Source of the DNA: CAVXDP01 sp964562925
GTDB lineage: Archaea; Thermoproteota; Bathyarchaeia; 40CM-2-53-6; CAVXDP01
NCBI GenBank assembly: GCA_964562925.1
Contig: CAZLVF010000030.1
Location: forward strand, 1-16,452
Direction: 5' to 3'
Length of the DNA stretch: 16,452 nucleotides
Shown piece after piece: positions 6,059 to 12,806 of this stretch (position 1 is the first letter of the stretch; the number at the start of each line of letters is the position of its first letter). A model generated the notes under the pieces. That model was not told the origin of the DNA. It made no database searches and saw only the letters and a program-made list of their open reading frames with translations. The position numbers were made by a program, and so were the translations under genes.

Positions 6059-6073
6059 ACGCTGGTTGGAGAT
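6059..6073 (+). other. tRNA intron 2, anticodon loop 37/38, 15 bases
   Basis: This is the canonical archaeal intron position. The central helix is CTCT (6053-6056) with GGAG (6068-6071), with one T-G pair. The bulges are CGA (6057-6059) and ATA (6072-6074). The outer helix is the anticodon stem CGGG/CCCG, and the inner loop is eight bases. Confidence 0.85.
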
Positions 6074-6094
6074 ACCCGCCGACGCGGGTTCAAA

Positions 6095-6114
6095 TGCGGA
6101 GTATCCGCTGAAAC
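6095..6114 (+). other. tRNA intron 3, T loop 59/60, 20 bases
   Basis: This is a full bulge-helix-bulge motif. The outer helix is the T stem GCGGG/CCCGC. The central helix is TTCA (6089-6092) with TGAA (6109-6112), and the bulges are AAT (6093-6095) and ACT (6113-6115). The inner helix is GCGG/CCGC with loop AGTAT. The cut sites after the second bulge base give a normal seven-base T loop. Confidence 0.9.
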
Positions 6115-6146
6115 TCCCGCCCGGAGCACCATCCCAGCAGCGGAGG

Positions 6147-6764
6147 ATGCGAGATTTTAGACGTGTAGTCGTCGTTACAGGCACGCCTGGCGTAGGCAAA
6201 TCCAAATTCTCCAAACTCTTGGCAAAGAGGATTGGAGCGTTTCACGTCAATGTGGGAGAAGTGGCTTTGACGGAGGGGTTTACACTTGGGACGGATCTTC
6301 GTAGACGCTCAAAGATCGCTGATCTAGATAGAATATTGAGGTGGGTTCGCAACCTCATAGACGAGGTCGACCGGGATCTAGTTGTCGAAGGGCACTACGC
6401 ACCAATCGTAGTGCCAAAGCGCCATGTAAGGTTGGCTATCGTACTTAGATGTGACCCGAACCAGTTGGTAAAGAGGTTGCGGATGAGGCGATTGGCAAGA
6501 AGCAAAGTGTATGAGAACGTTGCTGCTGAGATCTTGGACGTGTGTCTGGTCGATGCCGTAAGATCCTACGGCCGGAAGAAAGTCTGTGAGATAGACACGA
6601 CAGGTAGAACCTTTAGCTCCATCTTGACCGAAGCCCTAAATGTAGTTGAGGGAAGGTATAAGCCCAGTCTAGGTAAGGTCGATTGGCTCAGCAAATCAGA
6701 AGAACGCGGGCAGCTTGAAAAGCTGATGAGCTTCAAAAAATCTAACCTTGCGAGGCGGATCTGA
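6147..6764 (+). CDS. AK6/Fap7-like adenylate kinase (P-loop NMP kinase)
   Basis: This 205-residue P-loop kinase is of the AK6/Fap7 type. In eukaryotes and archaea Fap7 binds uS11 and acts in late small-subunit rRNA maturation, besides adenylate kinase activity. The Walker A motif is GTPGVGKS (12-19), ending in Ser rather than the commoner Thr. The Walker B-like region is DLVVEGHY. The late segment LVDAVRSYG and EIDTTGR also match the family. It is longer than typical AK6 (about 170-190) through a charged C-terminal tail. The ATG at 6147 is chosen because the in-frame ATG at 6045 lies inside the tRNA. A GGAGG touches this ATG with no spacer, which is odd. It probably shares a transcript with the tRNA. 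Confidence 0.85.
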   Translation: MRDFRRVVVVTGTPGVGKSKFSKLLAKRIGAFHVNVGEVALTEGFTLGTDLRRRSKIADLDRILRWVRNLIDEVDRDLVVEGHYAPIVVPKRHVRLAIVLRCDPNQLVKRLRMRRLARSKVYENVAAEILDVCLVDAVRSYGRKKVCEIDTTGRTFSSILTEALNVVEGRYKPSLGKVDWLSKSEERGQLEKLMSFKKSNLARRI

Positions 6765-6766
6765 GA

Positions 6767-6979
6767 TTGTACGTGATAGTTGTCTGCAGGAGTTGTGGTA
6801 GACCATCCATGGGCTCCATGTCTCATAAAAGTAGAAGATGCCCATATTGCGGAGATAGAATCGATCTCTTGGGGTCCAGGTTCGTGGCGAAGGCCGCTTC
6901 CGCCGAGGATGCGAGAATAATCCTTTGCAGAGAAAAAGAACGGCTCTACAAGAGCCGTAAAGACAGGATGAACCGGTAA
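6767..6979 (+). CDS. Small zinc-ribbon protein (DUF1922-like)
   Basis: This 70-residue protein has a two-pair zinc ribbon, C7-x2-C10 and C25-x2-C28, in the pattern MYVIVVCRSCGRP ... RRCPYCGDRI, followed by a basic helical tail. It resembles DUF1922-type small archaeal zinc proteins, whose opening is also MY-hydrophobic-C; the match is by pattern only. The start is TTG at 6767, two bases after the AK6 stop; GTG at 6773 is an alternative that removes the first two residues. The tight spacing means it is translated from the AK6 transcript. The basic tail would suit RNA or rRNA contact. Confidence 0.75.
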   Translation: MYVIVVCRSCGRPSMGSMSHKSRRCPYCGDRIDLLGSRFVAKAASAEDARIILCREKERLYKSRKDRMNR

Positions 6980-7051
6980 CCCAATGCAGAGAACGCTAGT
7001 CGTAACGTTCGTCAGTCGCGTTGAACTGAGGGCGGTATCTCGGCTCAGTCA

Positions 7052-7061
7052 GGCATAAAAG
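7052..7061 (+). promoter_or_regulatory. TATA box of the Lsm-family gene
   Basis: GGCATAAAAG, centred about 45 bases before the chosen ATG, would give a leader of about 19 bases that contains the AGGTG ribosome site. Confidence 0.5.
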
Positions 7062-7101
7062 CATTCATCGCATAACAGATGGACAAAAAAAGGTGTTCAT
7101 G

Positions 7102-7533
7102 ATGTCGTCAACCAGTGATAGGAAGTTTATGGAAGAACTCTCTCTTCTCTTGCAGAAGAATGTCACAGTAAAAACCGGCTCTGGAAAGAGCTACTCCGGA
7201 ACCCTGTCAGGTGTTGATACTCGAAGTATGAGTGTCTGTCTTTCTGACGCGAAGGATGAGTCAGGCAAGGCTATTCCAAAACTCTTTCTGATGGGTGGAT
7301 CGATCTCTGAGATCTTAGGTGTGGAGAAGCCTTTTGATCTGAGGAGTTTGGCCGAAAGGTTGGAGAGGGTCTTTCCGAGGATGGTGAAGGTTGTGGAAGA
7401 GGCTGGCGTTATCGTTGTTATGGAGAAGATTCGACTCTCTGAGCGGGGGATAATCGAGGGATCAGGCCCGGCAGCTGAAAGGGTTCAGAAAGTGTATGAG
7501 GAGTTCATGAAGGAGGCTACGAGGACAGGTTAG
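7102..7533 (+). CDS. Lsm-family RNA-binding protein with C-terminal extension
   Basis: This 143-residue protein has an Sm/Lsm fold in its first 75 residues: a helix (RKFMEELSLLLQ), then VTVKTGSGKSYSGTLSGVD (Sm1 region), a strand with MSVCLSDAKDE, and LFLMGGSISEI (Sm2 region, where classic Sm proteins have an R-G-D/N turn). It is followed by about 65 residues of mixed alpha/beta. This longer form is known from TACK archaea as a separate Lsm-family group beside the short SmAP proteins. ATG at 7102 is chosen because AGGTG lies six bases before it; ATG 7099 and GTG 7093 are also in frame. The stop overlaps the convergent PAC2 gene by four bases. Confidence 0.85.
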   Translation: MSSTSDRKFMEELSLLLQKNVTVKTGSGKSYSGTLSGVDTRSMSVCLSDAKDESGKAIPKLFLMGGSISEILGVEKPFDLRSLAERLERVFPRMVKVVEEAGVIVVMEKIRLSERGIIEGSGPAAERVQKVYEEFMKEATRTG

Positions 7534-8261
7534 GGCGATCCCGTAGACTCTGGCTTATGAACGTGCTCGCGAAGACTGAAGCCCTCCAACATCTTATGTG
7601 TGGCATGAACGGCGACATCAAGTTGGACGAAATCAACCTTTAACCCAAGGTACCGCGAGAGGAAGTCGAGTGCGACCCTAGCCGCAGGCGCATCGGGGTA
7701 GAGCCCGAGCGTGTCAACCAATATGCATAAGCCATTCATTCTCTTCATCTCTGCAAGGCCAAGAAGTAGGCCCGCTGCACCGTAGACTCTACCTTGGATC
7801 AGTTTAGCTCCAAGACTGACCGCTTTCTTAACCGTCTCCTTATCGGTTGCGGTACAGTATACGCTCGGGGATGCTGTAGCATACTCCCTCTTGAGGCCCC
7901 CAATGGTTAACACCTTCCTGCAACCAACTTCGTACACAGTTTGAAGGATCCGGTCGCTGAGTTCATACTGGCCTCTTGATGAAAGTGCCTGGGTGTTACC
8001 GTAGAGAATTATCATGTCATGTGAAAGTGAAGGAACCTCGGCAGCGTAGAGTTCGTTGATCGGAGGTCTTAGGCTTCCACTCTCGGTCGTGAAAGCCATG
8101 ACTTGAAAATATGGCGAGTATATTTCACAGAAACGTTTCGCCTTCAACTCTCTAATAAGATGGAGGGCTGCTATATTGGCTACGAACCCGATCCCCGGTA
8201 GTCCTTCCACCATTATCGGATCTCGGAGTGGTGGTCTCTCATGGATGTGAACGGTCGTCAA
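7530..8261 (-). CDS. PAC2-family protein 1 (proteasome assembly chaperone-like)
   Basis: This 243-residue soluble protein belongs to the PAC2 family, which in archaea (PbaA/PbaB) and eukaryotes helps assemble the 20S proteasome. The family signature is at the start: PIMVEGLPGIGFVANI (15-30). It continues with ILYGNTQA, LTIGGLKREY, YGAAGLLLGLAEM and the segment GLYPDAPAARVALDFLSRYLG. It ends in ESTGSP with no HbYX motif, unlike the second PAC2 protein downstream, so the two could form an unequal pair. The start is TTG at 8261 with no clear ribosome site; no better start is seen before the signature. It is convergent with the Lsm gene with a four-base overlap, and divergent from tgtA. Confidence 0.88.
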   Translation of the reverse strand: MTTVHIHERPPLRDPIMVEGLPGIGFVANIAALHLIRELKAKRFCEIYSPYFQVMAFTTESGSLRPPINELYAAEVPSLSHDMIILYGNTQALSSRGQYELSDRILQTVYEVGCRKVLTIGGLKREYATASPSVYCTATDKETVKKAVSLGAKLIQGRVYGAAGLLLGLAEMKRMNGLCILVDTLGLYPDAPAARVALDFLSRYLGLKVDFVQLDVAVHATHKMLEGFSLREHVHKPESTGSP

Positions 8262-8366
8262 GAGCTTCTACCGATAGCGCACAGCATTGAAGAAACCTGC
8301 CAGCATCAGCATAAGTCTTCTCATTGAGCCTATTCAAGACGCCTAACGGTCACATGGAGGGTGCAC

Positions 8367-8374
8367 CCATATAC
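8367..8374 (+). promoter_or_regulatory. Possible TATA box of tgtA
   Basis: CCATATAC is centred about 50 bases before the TTG start; the leader would be about 24 bases. The 160-base spacer between PAC2 protein 1 and tgtA shows no other feature. Confidence 0.35.
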
Positions 8375-8420
8375 GCCTGCAGCGCGTCTTCAACCTTCAG
8401 CAGATTATGCTTAAACAGAC

Positions 8421-10088
8421 TTGGATGAAACGTTTAGTGGCGAGTTGAGAGAGTTGTCAGCCGGTGGACGATACGGAAGCTTCGAGGTATATTCGAAAGA
8501 CGTCCTAGGACGCGTTGGAAGGCTTGTTACAAAGAGCGGTTTGCTTGAGACTCCTCACATGTTTCCAGTAGTGAACCCGCTTATCCAGCCCGTACCCCCC
8601 AAGGAAATACAGGATACTCTCGGATGCAAGGCGTTGATGACTAACGCCTACCTCTTGAAGAAGAACTTTGGCGATGCTGTTTCAAGAGAAGGGGTTCACA
8701 GGTTCCTTAACTTTGACGGTATCGTAGCCACGGACTCCGGCGCCTATCAGATACTGGCTTATGGAGGGATAGAGGCTTCGCCTCTAGAGATCGCCAGGTA
8801 CGAAGAGGACATTGGTTCCGATATAGCTGTGATACTTGATGTACCAACCGGCTTTGAACAGGACAGGAAACGTGCTAGATACACTGTCGAAGAGACGATT
8901 CGAAGAGCCGATCTAACGCTTGAGATGCTGACGAGAAAGGGTATACTCTGGATGGGGCCTATACAAGGAGGCGTTCACCTAGACCTTATTGCAGAGTCCG
9001 CAAGGACAATGGCTAGGAAGCCTTTCGCAATATATGCGCTCGGAAGCCCCACGCAGATTATGGAACAATACATGTTCGACAGACTTGTCGACATGATAGT
9101 TACCGCGAAGAAACGTCTTCCAATTGAGAAACCACTTCACCTCTTTGGAGCCGGGCATCCATTCATGTTCTCGATCGCTTGCCTCTTAGGATGTGACATC
9201 TTCGACTCGGCCGCGTATGCGATTGCAGCGAGGAGAGGAAAGTATCTGACGGAAACCGGCACGCTCAACTTGCAAAGCATAAAACACTTCCCATGCGCAT
9301 GCCCGCTCTGTGCCAATAAAGAGCCGAAAGATGTACTAGAATACGACACGCCGATGAGGCAGAGGTTCCTTGCGGAACACAACCTGCGCGTCTGTCTTTC
9401 TGAAGTCTCAAGGATCAAACAAGCCATCACCGACGGGAGGCTCTGGGAGCTTGTGGAACTTAGAGCTAGAAGCCACCCTAGCCTAGCCAGAGCCTTGTTG
9501 AGATTGTCAGAGTATCGCACGTTTCTGGAGAGGCATAGTCCTGTAACCAAGAGTCGAGGCATATTCTATTTTGGATCAACTGGACTCTCTAGGCCTGAGA
9601 TAACCAGACATCAACTTAGAATCCTAAGGAATTATCGGAAACCCTCGCATTCCGATACCCTTCTTTTGTTGCCGCAGACAATCGAGAAACCCTACCATGA
9701 AAGCTTTCTGTCTAGGAAAATTATGAACTGTTTGGGCCGGTGCTACAGGGTTCACATATGCTTCTATGCTGCGCCCTATGGAGTTGTACCCTCGGAGATC
9801 GACGACTACTACCCATTTTCTCAAACAGAGCTTACCTCTCCAATCGATGATGAGACAAGAGGATATGTTATCGATATGGTGGTAGAGTATATCCTGCGCA
9901 ACGATTACAAGAGGACGATAATACTTGCGGACACGACGGCCTGGGGAGAGGAGCTCGTCAGGAAACTTCAACAGGTTAGGAGAAACTTCGCAAAGAGCAT
10001 TACCATCATCAGAAGAGACAAGACATCGGAGGGATCGATTCTAAAGAGAGTCCTAAAGCATCTCTCAGGACCAATAGCAGTAGTCTAA
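8421..10088 (+). CDS. tgtA: Archaeosine tRNA-guanine transglycosylase TgtA
   Basis: This 555-residue enzyme exchanges guanine-15 in the D loop of archaeal tRNAs for preQ0, the first tRNA-bound step to archaeosine. The catalytic barrel is clear: ETPHMFPVVNP (43-53), D105 in ATDSGAYQ, GPIQGG (179-184), and D259/D262 in GCDIFDSAAYA, which holds the nucleophilic Asp. The zinc site is C292-x-C294-x2-C297 with H320. After residue 378 a second domain begins (IFYFGSTGLSRPEI), similar to the C-terminal domain shared with ArcS. The chain stops near residue 555 and I see no PUA domain, which full-length archaeal enzymes carry for tRNA binding. The TTG start at 8421 has no ribosome site. The stop overlaps PAC2 protein 2 by four bases. 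Confidence 0.93.
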   Translation: MDETFSGELRELSAGGRYGSFEVYSKDVLGRVGRLVTKSGLLETPHMFPVVNPLIQPVPPKEIQDTLGCKALMTNAYLLKKNFGDAVSREGVHRFLNFDGIVATDSGAYQILAYGGIEASPLEIARYEEDIGSDIAVILDVPTGFEQDRKRARYTVEETIRRADLTLEMLTRKGILWMGPIQGGVHLDLIAESARTMARKPFAIYALGSPTQIMEQYMFDRLVDMIVTAKKRLPIEKPLHLFGAGHPFMFSIACLLGCDIFDSAAYAIAARRGKYLTETGTLNLQSIKHFPCACPLCANKEPKDVLEYDTPMRQRFLAEHNLRVCLSEVSRIKQAITDGRLWELVELRARSHPSLARALLRLSEYRTFLERHSPVTKSRGIFYFGSTGLSRPEITRHQLRILRNYRKPSHSDTLLLLPQTIEKPYHESFLSRKIMNCLGRCYRVHICFYAAPYGVVPSEIDDYYPFSQTELTSPIDDETRGYVIDMVVEYILRNDYKRTIILADTTAWGEELVRKLQQVRRNFAKSITIIRRDKTSEGSILKRVLKHLSGPIAVV

Positions 10089-10819
10089 ACATACATGCTT
10101 CTCAATGATTCTTTCGTCTGCCTTATTCTCCGGTCGATCTCCTCTTCTATCTCCTTCGCGTCCTTCTCGAGTTCTGAGACATCGACTTTGAGATTGTAGG
10201 CTTTGCATATGTTCCTTATCGCGACCGCAGCCGCCCCAGGGTCCGCTCTTGCGGCTGTAGCGTAAGGCAGGACAGCGACCGCTGGAAAGTTGTGGATCTC
10301 GAATTCGCTTAGTGTCACTGCCAGAGGGCCGTAGACGAAGAGTCCAGGATCCAGCGTTGGCGCATTGAATCTTTTTGACCTTGGCAGGTAGGCCTGAGTA
10401 GGGACTATTCGGAAGGAGTCTCTTCCTGAACGGAAACTTGAGTCTAGTCCTCCGATTAGGATCGCGTCTCGAAGCTTTTTGTTGATGGCCCATTGGACGA
10501 GGGTTTTTGAGAACTCTGTTTCCTCGGATCTGTGTGGGGTGAACTCGAGCTTTATCAAGATTATGTTGCGTTTCTTGAAAACCTCGAATGGCGTGACAAT
10601 GCCTTGCTCAGAGGTAGATATGAAGGGTGGAGGATACGCAACTTTTACGAACCCTATTCTGTCAGCAGATAGGGCGTGCACCAGATATGAGATCGCTATA
10701 TAACCTGTCTCTCCTATTCCATGAAAGCCTGTCATTAATGTGCAGTTTCTGACATCTTTCCTGTCGACCGTGATATCAACAGGCAGAGAGCTCACCTGAA
10801 AACCTCGTTCGCCTATCAT
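10085..10819 (-). CDS. PAC2-family protein 2 with C-terminal HbYX-like motif (PbaB-like)
   Basis: This 244-residue protein is a second PAC2-family member. The signature lies at LMTGFHGIGETGYIAISYL (28-46), followed by ILIGGLDSSF and a VAVLPYATAARADPGAAAVA segment, where PAC2 proteins have their conserved helix start. The last 40 residues are a charged coiled coil (ELEKDAKEIEEEIDRR), and the chain ends in Met-Tyr-Val. Hydrophobic-Tyr-any at the very C-terminus is the HbYX motif that docks proteasome activators and chaperones, including archaeal PbaB, in pockets of the 20S alpha ring. The ATG start at 10819 is preceded by AGGAT. Its own TATA box lies about 55 bases upstream. Confidence 0.88.
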   Translation of the reverse strand: MIGERGFQVSSLPVDITVDRKDVRNCTLMTGFHGIGETGYIAISYLVHALSADRIGFVKVAYPPPFISTSEQGIVTPFEVFKKRNIILIKLEFTPHRSEETEFSKTLVQWAINKKLRDAILIGGLDSSFRSGRDSFRIVPTQAYLPRSKRFNAPTLDPGLFVYGPLAVTLSEFEIHNFPAVAVLPYATAARADPGAAAVAIRNICKAYNLKVDVSELEKDAKEIEEEIDRRIRQTKESLRSMYV

Positions 10820-10870
10820 CTTTGCTTATCCTAAAAAACGTGTTGATGAAACAGGACGCTAGATGTGCAA

Positions 10871-10880
10871 AGTTTATATG
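10871..10880 (-). promoter_or_regulatory. TATA box, probably of PAC2 protein 2 (nearly symmetric)
   Basis: The minus strand reads CATATAAACT. It would give PAC2 protein 2 a leader of about 30 bases. The plus strand here (AGTTTATATG) is also TATA-like, so divergent transcription toward the beta-CASP gene, 117 bases away, is possible. Confidence 0.5.
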
Positions 10881-10996
10881 CGGTAATCTATGCCTATGCA
10901 TGACCTACTCGAAATCCGAAAGCTCGTTGATGTTTCTTAGCAGGCTCTGGTGCCACGATACGATATTCTAGAGATGAAGTTTGGTGAACGGCTAGT

Positions 10997-12253
10997 TTGA
11001 AGCTTCGATTTCTAGGCGCATGTAGAGAGGTGGGAAGGTCAGCGGTCGCTGTCCAAGATAGCGATGGACAGATCCTACTTGATTATGGGGTCATAATGAA
11101 CCGTGAAGTAGGCTTCCCGATGCACGTCCCCCCGAAAGATTTGAAGAGCATCATACTCACCCATGCTCATCTGGACCATAGTGGTCTTCTTCCACTCTTC
11201 TATATCAGAGGTAGGATACCTATCTACGGCGTGGAGCCGACCTTCCAGCTGACAAACCTCTTGATAAAAGACTTCATCCATCTAAGCGGCTACTACCTCC
11301 CATACGAGTTTATAGACCTGCAGACGATGATCGACCATTGCGTTAACGCTGGCTATAGGCGAGAGTTCACTGTAGGCGAGTCCAAGGCGACGCTTCTCAA
11401 CGCAGGCCATATTCCAGGAAGTTCGCAGGTTCTCTTAGAGAATAATGGAAAGAGGCTGCTGTACACTGGAGACTTCAACGACAAAGATACTAGGCTATTG
11501 AATGCTGCCGATCAGAGTTACGACGACCTGGATGCCTTCATCGTTGAGAGTACATACGCAAACGAGGATCATCAGGATAGGGTGAGGATGGAGAACAAAT
11601 TTGTTACAAGGGTGACCGAGGTGGTTAAGGATGGAGGCATCGTCCTCGTTCCTGCGTTCGGTGTTGGAAGATCCCAAGAGATTATCTCTGTACTATCAGC
11701 ACATCACTTCGAGCATCCTATATTCGTGGACGGGATGGCTTTAGACGCGATCGAAATTCTAATGAGCAACGCAGATTCCTTGGCTGACCCCGAACTTTTC
11801 AAGAGGGCTGTAAGGAATGCAGAGTGGATAGAGAAATGGAACGATAGGAGACGAGCTGTAAGAACCCCCTCCGTAATAGTCTCTCCAGCCGGCATGCTCA
11901 AAGGAGGAGCAGCCATGTTCTATATGGAGTCTGTAGCTAAGAGAAGAGAGAACGCTGTTTTCTTGGTTAGCTTCCAGATACCCGGTACGCCGGGAAGCAT
12001 CCTCCTCGAGAAAAAGAGGTTCATGTTTCATGGAAAGGCAAAGAAGGTGGAGGCCCAGGTAGAACAGTTTGATTTCTCATCTCACGGGGGGAAGGGCGAA
12101 CTCGAGAAGAGGCTCTCGAAACTGGATAAGAAGACGAAGGTCTTCACTGTGCATGGTGCCGAGAAGAACTGTACAAAGCTGGCTTCATGGGCTTCTAGAG
12201 AGATGGGTTTGGAAGCCGTATCTCCCAAACCTGGTGAAACGTACGAGATCTAA
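10997..12253 (+). CDS. Beta-CASP metallo-beta-lactamase RNase (archaeal CPSF2-like)
   Basis: This 418-residue protein joins a metallo-beta-lactamase fold with a beta-CASP domain, the architecture of CPSF-73, RNase J and archaeal aCPSF ribonucleases. The zinc motif HAHLDH is at 56-61. Further ligands are in AGHIPGS and YTGDF; STYAN and PAFGVGRSQE mark the start of beta-CASP, SPAGML follows, and a late FTVHGAEKN holds the last histidine. There are no N-terminal KH domains, so it is the short aCPSF2-like form rather than aCPSF1, and would act in mRNA or rRNA processing or decay. TTG at 10997 has GGTGA eight to nine bases upstream. Its 3' end overlaps the archaemetzincin gene by 20 bases. Confidence 0.92.
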   Translation: MKLRFLGACREVGRSAVAVQDSDGQILLDYGVIMNREVGFPMHVPPKDLKSIILTHAHLDHSGLLPLFYIRGRIPIYGVEPTFQLTNLLIKDFIHLSGYYLPYEFIDLQTMIDHCVNAGYRREFTVGESKATLLNAGHIPGSSQVLLENNGKRLLYTGDFNDKDTRLLNAADQSYDDLDAFIVESTYANEDHQDRVRMENKFVTRVTEVVKDGGIVLVPAFGVGRSQEIISVLSAHHFEHPIFVDGMALDAIEILMSNADSLADPELFKRAVRNAEWIEKWNDRRRAVRTPSVIVSPAGMLKGGAAMFYMESVAKRRENAVFLVSFQIPGTPGSILLEKKRFMFHGKAKKVEAQVEQFDFSSHGGKGELEKRLSKLDKKTKVFTVHGAEKNCTKLASWASREMGLEAVSPKPGETYEI

Positions 12254-12806
12254 CCAACCTAAGACGATTAGCGTATTACCGATCGGAGAGATTGAGCCTG
12301 CGTTCCTTTCCAGTTTGCAGGAAAGGTTGCGGGAGATATTCGAGGGCTGCCAGACTAGGCTGGAAAAGGCTACCAGCCTTCAGGTTAACTCGTATAATGA
12401 TAAGAGAGGCCAGTATCACTCTACGAAGATTCTACGGTGGCTGTCTACGCTGCTGAGGAAGGGCGACATGAAAAGGCTTCTCGGAGTCACTGATGTAGAC
12501 CTCTATGTCCCATCATTGAACTTTGTCTTTGGAGAGGCGGAATCTGCGGGGGACGTCGCCGTAATTTCGACCTTCAGGTTAGATCCAAAGCTTCACAGCC
12601 AAGAGAATCCTTCGCTGTTTTTTCAACGTGTGGTGAAAGAAGCTGTTCATGAATTGGGGCACACCTTCGGTCTAGGCCATTGCGCCGACTTGAGTTGTGT
12701 GATGTTCTTCTCTAACAGCATCTACGATACCGATAGAAAAAATGAAACCTTCTGCGATAGATGTCGTGAACTGGCGGGGAAGGCCGTTGAGCGAGAACGA
12801 GTTTAG
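12234..12806 (+). CDS. amzA: Archaemetzincin (zinc metalloprotease)
   Basis: This 190-residue protein has the archaemetzincin signature: zinc-binding H139-E-x2-H143-x5-H149 immediately followed by C150, then C155, M157 (Met-turn) and C174-x2-C177, which bind a second structural zinc. The length from GTG 12234 equals the family norm (about 180-190). The opening ISVLPIGEIEP is typical. GTG is the last plausible start before the conserved N-terminus, although its ribosome site is weak. It overlaps the beta-CASP gene by 20 bases and the following protease gene by about 20, so all three are likely one transcript. The physiological substrate of archaemetzincins is not established. Confidence 0.92.
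   Translation: MKRTRSNQPKTISVLPIGEIEPAFLSSLQERLREIFEGCQTRLEKATSLQVNSYNDKRGQYHSTKILRWLSTLLRKGDMKRLLGVTDVDLYVPSLNFVFGEAESAGDVAVISTFRLDPKLHSQENPSLFFQRVVKEAVHELGHTFGLGHCADLSCVMFFSNSIYDTDRKNETFCDRCRELAGKAVERERV

Larger units (their letters stand above)
6005..6131 (+). tRNA. tRNA-Glu(CUC) with three introns and encoded CCA
   Basis: Exons are 6005-6027, 6042-6058, 6074-6094 and 6115-6131. The joined tRNA has a perfect acceptor stem GCTCCGG/CCGGAGC, discriminator A, and CCA at 6129-6131. It has T8, A9 and A14, a D stem GTAT/GTAT with two G-T pairs as in archaeal tRNA-Glu, and G18G19. The anticodon loop is CTCTCGA with anticodon CTC at 6055-6057. The T stem is GCGGG/CCCGC with loop TTCAAAT. Tertiary partners G15-C48, G18-T55, G19-C56 and T54-A58 are all present. 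The only flaw is an A27/C43 mismatch at the base of the anticodon stem. Each intron is bounded by 3-base bulges flanking a 4-base-pair helix, the substrate of archaeal splicing endonuclease. Splitting into four exons would defeat simple tRNA searches. Confidence 0.92.

Noticed and set aside
6045..6146. 34-residue N-terminal extension of the AK6 gene
   Set aside because: It lies within the interrupted tRNA-Glu and has no family similarity; the kinase core starts just after ATG 6147.
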